NCBI RefSeq assembly: GCF_000009765.2
Contig: NC_003155.5
Coordinates: 2,604,001 to 2,668,000, forward strand
DNA from: Streptomyces avermitilis MA-4680 = NBRC 14893
Lineage (GTDB): Bacteria > Actinomycetota > Actinomycetes > Streptomycetales > Streptomycetaceae
Length of the DNA: 64,000 nt
Direction: 5' to 3'
In this document: positions 1 through 7,778 of the stretch, one piece after another
Layout of the letters: each line of letters opens with the position of its first letter
Numbering within the stretch: the stretch's first letter is position 1
The notes under the pieces: model-generated
Databases searched by the model: none
Told to the model about the DNA's origin: nothing
What the model saw: the letters and a program-made list of their open reading frames with translations, nothing else
Position numbers and translations under genes: made by a program

Positions 1-580
1 TTCCCGTACGAGGGTCCCGGCCGCTCGACGCCAGGGCGCGGTCGAAGACGGGCGCGTCGTCCGGCACCGGCACCGGGTCGGCGAATCCGTCGTACTGGCG
101 GTAGAGGTCGCCGTGTGTCTCGACCACGGCGAGGACGAACCGGGCCGCGCCGTCCGAGACGCGGTACTCCTGGCCGGTGGCCGTCGCGACGTCCCAGCCG
201 TGGACCGCCAGCTCCTTGATGACCATCGAGGCGATGTCGGTGGCGGACACCTTCGCCATGCCGAGGTCGACCTCGCCCTCCCACACCGCCGGGTCCGCCC
301 AGGCGGCGACCGCCCGGTCCAGCTGGGCGGCGTACGCCTCGGCCCAGTCCGGTTCGGCGGTGAAGTCGCGCGCGGTCAGCTCCTCGGGGAGCTGCTTGCG
401 CAGGGCGCGGTGCTCCAGGCCGTGCGAGGTGTAGAGGACCCAGTGGTTGACCAGGGCACGGACGTCCCAGTCGGGGCAGTGGGTGGGATCGCTCAGCTGT
501 GCCGCCGTGACACCGCGCGCGACACGGGCCGCCTCGGCGGCACATTCGATCATGTACGGGTGCATGTCGTCGTTCTTCAT
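1..580 (-). CDS. TIGR03086-type metal-binding protein (partial, 3' end outside window)
   Basis: The reading frame opens at the ATG at 578-580 (protein begins MKNDDMHPYM) and stays open to the window edge, about 193 codons. It reads as a member of the DinB/maleylpyruvate-isomerase-like fold (TIGR03086 group). The pattern CPDWDVRALVNHWV near residue 45 and KELAVHGWDVATATG near residue 115 carry the His and Asp positions these proteins use to bind a divalent metal. The last readable residues, ALASSGRDPRT, match the usual C-terminal GRDP end, so only a few residues are likely missing. Substrate is unknown for most of the family. A remnant of a ketopantoate-reductase-like gene lies just upstream on the same strand. 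Confidence 0.8.
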   Translation of the reverse strand, partial: MKNDDMHPYMIECAAEAARVARGVTAAQLSDPTHCPDWDVRALVNHWVLYTSHGLEHRALRKQLPEELTARDFTAEPDWAEAYAAQLDRAVAAWADPAVWEGEVDLGMAKVSATDIASMVIKELAVHGWDVATATGQEYRVSDGAARFVLAVVETHGDLYRQYDGFADPVPVPDDAPVFDRALASSGRDPRTG

Positions 581-605
581 GCGCCTCACGCTAGAAACAG
601 CCGGC

Positions 606-791
606 TCAAGTCTCTTGAACAAACGCGACAGCATGGCCGGCAAGGCGTACGAGCTCGCGCACCGGCATCGACCCGGCCGGCCGCCGCTCCCGTGCGAACT
701 GGTTGGCGAGCCGCTGGAGCAGCTCGTTCAGCGGAGTCGGTACGCCGTGCAGCCGCCCCAGCAGCGCGATCTCGATCGACACCGCGGACAA
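606..791 (-). pseudogene. Ketopantoate reductase-like C-terminal fragment
   Basis: About 60 codons on the minus strand encode a piece ending in a stop at 606-608. It contains LLGRLHGVPTPLNELLQRLAN, the signature of the C-terminal helical domain of ketopantoate reductases (ApbA/PanE family). The N-terminal NADP-binding domain is absent: upstream of residue 10 the sequence runs straight into a fragment of an aldo/keto reductase on the other strand. It is therefore a remnant left by a deletion or rearrangement. An open frame with an ATG at 791 exists but is unlikely to be a functional gene. The fragment lies 25 bases upstream of the TIGR03086-type gene, with which the ancestral gene was probably co-oriented. 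Confidence 0.6.
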
Positions 792-1152
792 CTACGGCCC
801 GTCCACCAAGGGCGGCGTCGTACGCACCGGTGACAGCGCCTGGCACATCACCGGGCGCCCGGAGCAGCTGCGGGCGATGTGCGAGGCGAGCCTGCGGCTG
901 CTGCGGCTCGACACGATCGACCTGTACCAGTTGCACCGGCTCGACCCCGGGGTACCGATGGCCGACCAGCTGGGCACGCTCGACGCGTTGCGCACCGAGG
1001 GCGAGATCCGGCACCTCGGGCTCGACACGGTCACCGCCGAACAGCTCGAAGCGGCACTGGAGTTGACGGACATCGCCTCCGTGCAGAACCGCTACAACCT
1101 GCTCGACCGTGCGTCGGAACCGCTGCTGTCCCGGCTGGACAGCCTGGGGTGA
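775..1152 (+). pseudogene. Aldo/keto reductase internal fragment
   Basis: From about base 775 the plus strand encodes IDTADNYGP, then IDLYQLHRLDP and VQNRYNLLDRASEPLL, which are consecutive landmarks of an aldo/keto reductase barrel (the catalytic Tyr of DTADNYG and the IDLYQLH strand). The frame stops at 1150-1152 after SRLDSLG. The protein lacks its first roughly 45 residues and the whole second half, about 120 residues in place of about 300. The catalytic Lys and His region is partly replaced and the cofactor-binding C-terminus is missing, so it cannot be a working enzyme. Its 5' end abuts the ketopantoate-reductase fragment on the opposite strand. Confidence 0.65.
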
Positions 1153-1220
1153 CCGTGGGCCAGGGGTCGGACGCGAGCAGGCGCGGTTCGGCCTCGGCGG
1201 CGGCCTCGGCGGGGTGGTGC

Positions 1221-1766
1221 TCAGGCGCCGGTCAGCTCCTCCAGTTTGACGACCGTGTTCCAGTTGCGGCTGGTGGCGACGATCCCCTTGAGGAGGCGGG
1301 GCCTGGCCAGGGTCTCCCCCAGCTTGGAGCGGCCGAGGCCGTCAGGGGCGTACAGATAGAGCGCGCGGTCGCCCAGGCGGAACTCCTCCGGCAGGAAGGC
1401 CGGCTGGTCGAGCGAGGCGAAGCGCTCCGCGTCGACCGGCCCGGAGAAATAGGTGACGTGGAGCTGCTTGGCCTCCAGTTCGGCGGCCGGGAAGGGGCAG
1501 GCCTCGCGTACGGCCTTGAGATAGGCGTGGTCGCGGACGAGGACGTCGACGGTGAAGCCGAAGCGCTTCTCGATGGCCTGCCCGACCTCCGCCGCCAGGG
1601 ACTGCTCGTCGCCGTGGTCGCTGGTGAAGACGGCGTTGCCGCTTTGCAGATAGGTGGCCACGCCCCCGTACCCGAGCCCCTGGAGGAGCGTCCGGAGCTC
1701 GGCCATCGGCACCTTCTTGTTGCCGCCCACATTGATCCCGCGGAGCAAGGCCGCATACGTCGTCAT
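1221..1766 (-). CDS. DUF1697 family protein
   Basis: 181 residues beginning MTTYAALLRGINVGG, the diagnostic start of DUF1697 proteins; KVPMAELRTLLQGLGY and ATYLQSGNAVFTS follow, both conserved in the family. A C-terminal ARNWNTV-like segment (TSRNWNTVVKLEEL) completes the full-length domain. No biochemical function is established for the family; it has no signal peptide or membrane segment and is expected in the cytoplasm. It stands alone, with pseudogene debris downstream and a divergently transcribed exporter upstream. The ATG at 1764-1766 is the only start that keeps the conserved N-terminus. Confidence 0.88.
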   Translation of the reverse strand: MTTYAALLRGINVGGNKKVPMAELRTLLQGLGYGGVATYLQSGNAVFTSDHGDEQSLAAEVGQAIEKRFGFTVDVLVRDHAYLKAVREACPFPAAELEAKQLHVTYFSGPVDAERFASLDQPAFLPEEFRLGDRALYLYAPDGLGRSKLGETLARPRLLKGIVATSRNWNTVVKLEELTGA

Positions 1767-2002
1767 CCGCCCACCCTAGAGCGGCCGTCGTGCCGCGTGG
1801 GACGGGTACGGCGTCCGCGGCCGGTGGTCCGCTCGCCGCCCGGGGGACACAGTCCGCGCCCCTGATCCGTGTCCCCGAGATCCCCGGATACATGTAGGGG
1901 ACCACTGTCCTCCCAGATGCTGAGGCCGTCCGGTCCGAGGGGAGGACTCGTCCACCCGGCGGATCACCAACCAGCACGACGAGTCGTTCTTATCCGGCCC
2001 AT

Positions 2003-2019
2003 ACCTTCGTAGTGAAGGT
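2003..2019. promoter_or_regulatory. Small inverted repeat upstream of the MMPL exporter
   Basis: ACCTTC and GAAGGT are perfect inverted arms separated by five bases (GTAGT), 44 bases before the exporter start. The location in the 296-base divergent region between the DUF1697 gene and the exporter suits an operator for a repressor of the exporter, but no regulator gene is adjacent. The rest of the divergent region shows nothing I can identify. The operator role is inference only. Confidence 0.25.
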
Positions 2020-2062
2020 GACGGCAGGGGGCTGTCACCGCATTTGGAGGGGGCAGTCCGTC

Positions 2063-4336
2063 ATGGCGAACGGAGAAACAACGCGGGTCCGGGGCATAGC
2101 AGCCCGGGCCGGCGGCTGGAGCGCCCGGCACCGCTGGGCAGCCGTCGGCATCTGGGTGCTGTTCGTCGTCCTGGCGATGGGACTCGGTTCGGCGGCGGGC
2201 CAGGTCAAGGTCAAGGAGAGCGACCAGCTGGGGGGCGAGACCCACACGGCCGCCAAGATCATCGAGGATGCCGGGATCGAGGAGCCGGCCAGTGAGACCG
2301 TCCTGATCCAGGTCAGGAACGGGTCGTCCAAGGCCACCGACGCCGGGTTCCGCGACGCGGTCGACGCGGTGATGCGGGCGGTCGAAGACACCGGCAAGGC
2401 GACGGACGTGACGTCGCCGTACGACACCCGGACCATCTCGAAGGACGGCCGGAGCGCGCTCGTGCAGTTCGACATGCGCGGCGAGTCGGACACCGCGGGC
2501 GAGCGGGTCGAGCCGGTGCTGAAGGCCGTCGAGGGTGTCCAGAAGGACCACACGGAGCTGCGGATCGAGGAGATCGGCGGCGCCAGCATGATGAAGCAGT
2601 ACAACGACGCGTTCGGCGACGACTTCCAGAAGGCCGAGTACTCCGCGGTGCCGGTGGCCCTCGGTATTCTGCTGATCGCCTTCGGCGCGCTGGTCGCGGC
2701 GCTACTGCCGGTGGCCCTCGCGATCACCGCGATCATGGCGACGATGGGTCTGATGGGCATCGTCAGCCATCTGCAGCCGATGGACGACACCGCCAGCTCC
2801 GTGATGCTCCTGGTCGGTCTGGCGGTCGGCGTCGACTACTGCCTGTTCTACCTGCGCCGTGAGCGCGAGGAGCGGGCGGCGGGCCGGAGCGCGGACGCCG
2901 CCCTGCGCATCGCCGCCGCGACCAGTGGGCGCGCCATCATCGTCTCCGGAATCACGGTGTGTGTGGCGATGGCGGGCATGCTGTTCACCGGCCTCGCCAC
3001 GTTCGAGGCGATGGGCCTCGCCTCGCTGATGGTCGTGGCGGTCGCGATGGTCGGATCGGTGACCGTGCTGCCGGCGCTGCTCTCGCTGCTCGGTGAGCGG
3101 GTGGAGAAGGGGCGGATTCCGTTCCTGCACCCGGACAAACGGCGTAAGAACGGCAACGCCGCCAAGGGCAACGGGGAAAGCCGGTTCTGGGGAGCCGTGC
3201 TCCGGGTCGTGCTCGCCAAGCCCGGTGTCGCGCTCGTCGTCGCGGCCGGCGCGCTGCTGGCGATCGCGGCGCCCGCACTCGGCATGAAGACCCAGAACCT
3301 CACGCTGGACCAGGAGTTCGGCGATTCACTGCCGATCGTGGGGACGTACAACCGCGTCAACGACGCCTTCCCCGGCGGCTCCGAGCCGGCCGAGGTGGTC
3401 GTCAGGGCCAAGGACATCAACGCCGCCGACGTGAAGTCCGCGCTGGCCGACTTCCGTACCCAGGCCGTGAGTTCGGGTGCCTCGCGCGGGCCGGTCGAGA
3501 TCAAGGTGCACGACGCGCAGAACATCGCCTTCGTCTATGTACCGCTGGTCGGCGGCTCCGACCAGGACAAGGCCGGCCAGAGCCTGGACCTGCTGCGCGA
3601 CAAGGTGCGGCCCGACACGCTCGGCAAGGTCGACGGCGTCCAGGCGCCGATCACCGGACAGGTCGCGGGGAACAAGGACTTCAACGATCAGCTGATCGGC
3701 TCGGTGGCCCCGGTCTTCGCCTTCGTCGTGGTCTTCGCCTTCCTGCTGATGCTGGTGTCGTTCCGCTCGCTGACGATCGCGATCACCTCGATCGTGCTCA
3801 ACCTCCTTTCGGTGGGCGCGGCCTACGGCATCCTGGTCGGCGTCTTCCAGCACGGCTGGGGCGCCTCGCTGGTCGGCGCGGAGGGCGTGGGCGCCATCGT
3901 CACCTGGCTGCCGCTGTTCCTCTTCGTGATCCTCTTCGGGCTCTCGATGGACTACCACGTCTTCGTGGTCTCGCGGATCCGTGAGGCGCGGCTGCGCGGC
4001 CGGAGCACCAAGGACGCCATCCAGCACGGTGTGGTGACCACGGCCGGAGTCGTCACCAGCGCCGCCGTCATCATGGTCGCCGTCTTCGCGATCTTCGGGA
4101 CGCTGTCCATGCAGTCCATGAAGCAGATGGGCGTGGGCCTGGCCGCCGCGGTCCTGATCGACGCGACGATCATCCGCGGCGTTCTCCTCCCCGCCGTGAT
4201 GGCCCTGCTCGGCGAGCGCAACTGGTACCTCCCGAGGTGGCTGAACCGGCTGCCGGACCTCACCCACGACGAGTCACCCGAGCCGGTGTCGCCGCCTCAG
4301 CCGCCCGCCGTGGAGGGCGAGCGGGTGGGAGTCTGA
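2063..4336 (+). CDS. MMPL/RND family membrane transporter
   Basis: 757 residues starting at the ATG at 2063 (MANGETTRVRG), chosen because a GGAGG lies about 13 bases upstream; an in-frame ATG at 2012 has no such signal. The protein has the duplicated RND layout: TM1 near residue 30, a periplasmic loop, a bundle of TM segments, then the same again. The proton-relay Asp-Tyr pairs typical of MmpL proteins are present in GLAVGVDYCLFYL and GLSMDYHVFVVSRIREA. MMPL proteins export lipids, siderophores or drugs using the proton gradient; the substrate here cannot be told. It is convergent with the CDP-alcohol phosphatidyltransferase gene and shares a terminator with it. Confidence 0.9.
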   Translation: MANGETTRVRGIAARAGGWSARHRWAAVGIWVLFVVLAMGLGSAAGQVKVKESDQLGGETHTAAKIIEDAGIEEPASETVLIQVRNGSSKATDAGFRDAVDAVMRAVEDTGKATDVTSPYDTRTISKDGRSALVQFDMRGESDTAGERVEPVLKAVEGVQKDHTELRIEEIGGASMMKQYNDAFGDDFQKAEYSAVPVALGILLIAFGALVAALLPVALAITAIMATMGLMGIVSHLQPMDDTASSVMLLVGLAVGVDYCLFYLRREREERAAGRSADAALRIAAATSGRAIIVSGITVCVAMAGMLFTGLATFEAMGLASLMVVAVAMVGSVTVLPALLSLLGERVEKGRIPFLHPDKRRKNGNAAKGNGESRFWGAVLRVVLAKPGVALVVAAGALLAIAAPALGMKTQNLTLDQEFGDSLPIVGTYNRVNDAFPGGSEPAEVVVRAKDINAADVKSALADFRTQAVSSGASRGPVEIKVHDAQNIAFVYVPLVGGSDQDKAGQSLDLLRDKVRPDTLGKVDGVQAPITGQVAGNKDFNDQLIGSVAPVFAFVVVFAFLLMLVSFRSLTIAITSIVLNLLSVGAAYGILVGVFQHGWGASLVGAEGVGAIVTWLPLFLFVILFGLSMDYHVFVVSRIREARLRGRSTKDAIQHGVVTTAGVVTSAAVIMVAVFAIFGTLSMQSMKQMGVGLAAAVLIDATIIRGVLLPAVMALLGERNWYLPRWLNRLPDLTHDESPEPVSPPQPPAVEGERVGV

Positions 4337-4356
4337 CGACAGGTTCGACGCGCGTA

Positions 4357-4386
4357 CGTGGCCGGGGTGTACGCACCCCGGCCACG
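4357..4386. terminator. Bidirectional terminator hairpin
   Basis: CGTGGCCGGGGTG and CACCCCGGCCACG form a perfect 13-bp stem with a 4-base loop. It sits 20 bases after the exporter stop and 20 bases before the stop of the convergent phosphatidyltransferase gene, so it can serve both. There is no U-tract, which is usual in Streptomyces. Confidence 0.75.
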
Positions 4387-4406
4387 GTGCTGTCCGCGTG
4401 GGCTGC

Positions 4407-5378
4407 TCAGGCCGCCCGGGCCACGTCGTCGCGCTCGAAGGAGTCGATCGTGCGGGTGAAGTCGCGGGTGGACAGCAGCAGCTTGTAGATGATGGCGAGC
4501 TCGAAGACGAGGAGCAGGGCACCGGACACGATCGTCGCCCCGATCACCGAGTCGAGGAACGGGCCGATGATGAAGACGCCCATCTGGAATTCGATGCCGC
4601 TCACCAGGTGGGTGCGAATGCGGTGGCGCAGCAGGAAGGAACGTGCCCTCAGATAGGCCGGGAAGCGGTGCCGGAACTCCTCGTGCAGGTCGATGACCTG
4701 GGCCTGGGGGCGGGCCGCCGTGCCGCCTTCGGGAGCCTCCTGCCCGGCCGCGGCGCTGCGCTGGTCCTGCTCGATGTCCGCCTCGGGATTGTTGCGCAGC
4801 AGGTCTTCCATGAAGGCCAGCTCGGCCTGGTTCTCGGACCGGCGCGCCTCCCTCAGGCGGGACTTGATCTGCTTGCGCATCGAATGGCGGATCTTGAAGA
4901 TTTCCAGCGAGTTGATGTAGCGCAGGGTGTCCAGGCCGATCACGGCGGCGGCCAGCCAGATGTACGTCGTGTCTCCGGAGCGCTCGTACTGCCCGGCCAT
5001 CAACGCCACCGCGCACACCGCCACCCGGATGCGGTCGAAGACGAAGTCCAGCCAGGCCCCGAACACCGAGCCCTGGCCGGTCAGCCGGGCGACCTTGCCG
5101 TCCATGCAGTCGAGGATGAAGCTCAGGTGGTAGACGACGGCACCGGCGACCAGCCAGCGCCAGTCGCCGAGCGCGAAGCACACCGCCGAGGCGAGACCGA
5201 GCAGGAACGCACCCCAGGTGAGCTGGTTCGGCGTGATCCTCGTCCGCAGCGCGACCTGCCGCACGAGCGGGGTGGCGACCGGGTCGACGAGCAGCACGGT
5301 CCACCAGGCGTCGCGCTTCTTCTGCGTGATGCGGCGCACCTCGGGAAGGGGCGGGAGGTCTCGGCGTAGGGAGGGCAT
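4407..5378 (-). CDS. CDP-alcohol phosphatidyltransferase family protein
   Basis: 323 residues. The family signature is complete: DCMDGKVARLTGQGSVFGAW followed by LDFVFD gives the D-x2-DG-x2-AR-x8-G-x3-D-x3-D pattern that binds CDP-alcohol and Mg. Several hydrophobic helices surround it (about residues 55-125, 125-160 and 270-310). Such enzymes transfer a phospho-alcohol group in membrane phospholipid or phospho-lipid synthesis; which alcohol is used is not evident. A charged insert near residues 175-235 (NQAELAFMEDLLRNNPEADI) is longer than in the small phosphatidylglycerol or phosphatidylinositol phosphate synthases. The ATG at 5378 has AGGAAG seven bases upstream. The upstream region holds four GTTA(T)CC repeats. 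Confidence 0.85.
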   Translation of the reverse strand: MPSLRRDLPPLPEVRRITQKKRDAWWTVLLVDPVATPLVRQVALRTRITPNQLTWGAFLLGLASAVCFALGDWRWLVAGAVVYHLSFILDCMDGKVARLTGQGSVFGAWLDFVFDRIRVAVCAVALMAGQYERSGDTTYIWLAAAVIGLDTLRYINSLEIFKIRHSMRKQIKSRLREARRSENQAELAFMEDLLRNNPEADIEQDQRSAAAGQEAPEGGTAARPQAQVIDLHEEFRHRFPAYLRARSFLLRHRIRTHLVSGIEFQMGVFIIGPFLDSVIGATIVSGALLLVFELAIIYKLLLSTRDFTRTIDSFERDDVARAA

Positions 5379-5517
5379 AGGTCAACTTCCTGGCGTTCGA
5401 CTGGAATTAATCTCACGTTAGGAATCCTCTTACCGAGAGAACAAGATCCCGCTCGTGCAACCTTCCCGAGGGGGTATCGGTCCAACTCCACTACCAAGTC
5501 CATGTCTTTTTCCGGCA

Positions 5518-5562
5518 GTTACCGCGTTATCCGAGCGTTACCGAATGACCCGACCGTTATCC
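5518..5562. promoter_or_regulatory. Cluster of four GTTA(T)CC repeats upstream of the phosphatidyltransferase
   Basis: GTTACCG at 5518, GTTATCCG at 5526, GTTACCG at 5537 and GTTATCC at 5556 lie in the same orientation within 45 bases. Read on the strand of the phosphatidyltransferase gene they are GGATAAC/GGTAAC elements about 140-185 bases before its start. The 286-base region 5379-5664 holds no gene; it also contains the 11-mer CGTGCAACCTT twice, at 5454 and 5589. A multi-site regulator-binding region is the likeliest reading, by inference. Confidence 0.35.
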
Positions 5563-5664
5563 AAAGTGCGCCAGGACTTCACCGGTCGCGTGCAACCTTT
5601 ACGCCAGGGAAACCGTGGACTCGCGGACAGTCACGGTTCTCCGCCTCGAACGGTCCTGGGCCCC

Positions 5665-6945
5665 TCAGCGCTGATAGCGAGCCAGCACCAGATTTCCGTC
5701 CTCGACCAGCCGCTTTCTCAGCTCGGCCAGGCCGATCGCCCCGCTGTAGTACTCCTGGAACGCGGGGGTCGCGACCTTGTCCTTCCACTCCGGGTAGCCG
5801 CGTACGGACTGGGCGGGAGCCGAACGGAGGTGGGCGGCGAGTGCGGTGCCGGTCGCCCAGTCGTCCATGGCGGTGTGCAGGGCGGGGTCCTTGAGGGCCT
5901 CGGTGCCCGTGGGCAGCATCCAGTCGCCGAGCGCGAGCCGGACCATGTTCTTCGGCCGGAGCAGGAAGTCGATGAACTCGGCGGCCTCCTTCTTGTGCGG
6001 GCTGTCCGCGGCGACGGACAGCGTCTGCGGGCTGACGCCCTGGGCGAGCCCGTCGGCACCGGCCGGCGCGGGCAGCACCTGCCACTCGAAACCCTTCGGC
6101 GCCTGTTGCGCGATCTGCTGCCGGTACGAGAAGCCGAGCGGGACCATCGCGTACTTCCCACCGAAGAACCCGGGCAGCGTGTCGGAACCGCCCATACCGA
6201 GCGTGCTGCCCGACGCGCTCCCGTCGGTGTTCACCTCGTCGTGCACGGTGCGCGGCACGAGGGCGTCGGCCGCGTCGAACCGCACCGTCACCTTGCCGTC
6301 GGCACCCCGGTGGAACATCTGTCCGCCGGTCGAGAGGGACAGGTTGAGCGTGGCCGAGACGGGTTCCTTGAGCGGCCAGGCGACGCCGTACTTGCCCTTG
6401 CCGCTCAGCTGACCGGCGATCCGGCGGAACTCGTCCCACGTCCACGGCCGCTCGGGGGTCGGAATGCGCACCCCCGACTCCTTCAGCCAGGTGGCGTTGG
6501 CGATCAGCACCCTTGGCTCCTGGAGGAACGGCACCCCGTAGATCCCGTCCCCGAAGGTCGCCGTCCGCCAACTCCGCTGCGGGATGTCCGACATGAGCCG
6601 GGCGGGCAGCAGTTCGCGCAGATCGGCGAGCGAGCCGCCGTAGGCGAAGTCGGCGAGGTCGTCGGACGCGTCGTGGATGACGTCGGGCGCCTCACCGCCC
6701 TCGAAGGAGGTCAGCAGCTGGTCGTGGACGCTGTCCCAGCTTCCCTGCACGTATGCGACCTGGACGGCCGGATGCGTCGCGTTCCACTCCTCGACCAGCT
6801 CCTTGTTGGCAGCGACGGACTCCTCCTGCCAGGCGAGGGACTGGAAGCGGAGGGTGATACGGCCGCCGGAGCCGTCGTGGTCCGAAGAACATCCCGCGAG
6901 CAGCAGCCCCAGCGCGACGAGCGCGGTGATCCACCTCCTGCGCAT
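5665..6945 (-). CDS. Carbohydrate ABC transporter substrate-binding lipoprotein
   Basis: 426 residues starting MRRRWITALVALGLLLAGCS: a short charged N-terminus, hydrophobic core and lipobox LAGC, so a lipoprotein held at the outer face of the membrane. The mature part has the family 1 extracellular binding protein layout (ITLRFQSLAWQEES, a DVIHDASDDLADFA cleft segment, VPFLQEPRVLIAN, a C-terminal AEFIDFLL motif). It should capture a sugar or oligosaccharide for the two permeases encoded just upstream. The ATG overlaps the permease stop codon by one base (TGATG), indicating translational coupling. No ATPase gene is present in the cluster; in Streptomyces such importers are known to share the ATPase MsiK. 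Confidence 0.88.
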   Translation of the reverse strand: MRRRWITALVALGLLLAGCSSDHDGSGGRITLRFQSLAWQEESVAANKELVEEWNATHPAVQVAYVQGSWDSVHDQLLTSFEGGEAPDVIHDASDDLADFAYGGSLADLRELLPARLMSDIPQRSWRTATFGDGIYGVPFLQEPRVLIANATWLKESGVRIPTPERPWTWDEFRRIAGQLSGKGKYGVAWPLKEPVSATLNLSLSTGGQMFHRGADGKVTVRFDAADALVPRTVHDEVNTDGSASGSTLGMGGSDTLPGFFGGKYAMVPLGFSYRQQIAQQAPKGFEWQVLPAPAGADGLAQGVSPQTLSVAADSPHKKEAAEFIDFLLRPKNMVRLALGDWMLPTGTEALKDPALHTAMDDWATGTALAAHLRSAPAQSVRGYPEWKDKVATPAFQEYYSGAIGLAELRKRLVEDGNLVLARYQR

Positions 6946-7778
6946 CAGCTCTTCACCGCCCCGGTGAGCATGCCGCCCGTGATCCGCCGCTGGATGACCG
7001 CGAAGACGACCAGCGAGGGCAGGGTGGCGAGGAACGCCGCCGCGGCCAGCGGGCCGAGGTCCGCGACGCCCTCCGCGCCGATGAAGTGTGTGAGGACGAC
7101 CGGCAGCGTCTGTTTCTGCGGGGTCTTGAGCAGCACCAGCGCGAAGAAGAACTCGTTCCACGCGGTGATGAACGCGAACAGTGCCGTCGCCACGATGCCC
7201 GGCGCCAGCAGCGGTGCGGTCACCGACACCAGCGTGCGCGCCCGCCCGGCGCCGTCCACTGCCGCCGCCTCCTCCAGCTCCACCGGCACGGCCCGTACGT
7301 ACCCGACCAGCATCCACAGCGCGAACGGCAGCGCCCACACCACGTACACCATGATCAGACCGGGCACGGAGTTGATCAGCCGCAGGTGCTTGAGGACCAG
7401 GAACAGCGGGATGATCACCAGAACGAACGGGAACGCCTGGCTGACCACCACCCAGCCCGTGGCGGCCCGGGCGAGGAGGGTGCGGCGCCGGGCCATGACG
7501 TAGGCCATCGGAGTCGCGATCAGCACGGCGATCAGCGCCGCTCCGAGGGCCGCGAGCAGGGAGTTGAGCGCGGCGTGCAGCAGGGGCTGCTCGTCGAAGG
7601 CCTGCCGGAAGTTGGCGAGCGTCGGGTTCCTCGGGATCCAGGTGGGGTGCAGACTGGCCAGCTCGCGCGGCGGTTTGAAGGCCGTGGAGATCAGCCAGAG
7701 GAAGGGGAAGGCGAGGAAGACGAGATAGGCGAGCAGTGCGACGTACTGGCCGGCGCGGGCCCTCTTGGGGGTCTTCAC
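6945..7778 (-). CDS. Carbohydrate ABC transporter permease (MalG type)
   Basis: 277 residues with about six hydrophobic segments (first at residues 12-32, VALLAYLVFLAFPFLWLIST). The EAA loop that contacts the ATPase reads VELEEAAAVDGAGRARTLV near residue 185, as in MalG-type sugar permeases. The GTG start at 7776-7778 overlaps the stop of the preceding permease gene (GTGA) and has GGAGG about ten bases upstream. It forms the transmembrane pore with its partner permease and receives sugar from the lipoprotein encoded downstream. Confidence 0.9.
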   Translation of the reverse strand: MKTPKRARAGQYVALLAYLVFLAFPFLWLISTAFKPPRELASLHPTWIPRNPTLANFRQAFDEQPLLHAALNSLLAALGAALIAVLIATPMAYVMARRRTLLARAATGWVVVSQAFPFVLVIIPLFLVLKHLRLINSVPGLIMVYVVWALPFALWMLVGYVRAVPVELEEAAAVDGAGRARTLVSVTAPLLAPGIVATALFAFITAWNEFFFALVLLKTPQKQTLPVVLTHFIGAEGVADLGPLAAAAFLATLPSLVVFAVIQRRITGGMLTGAVKS

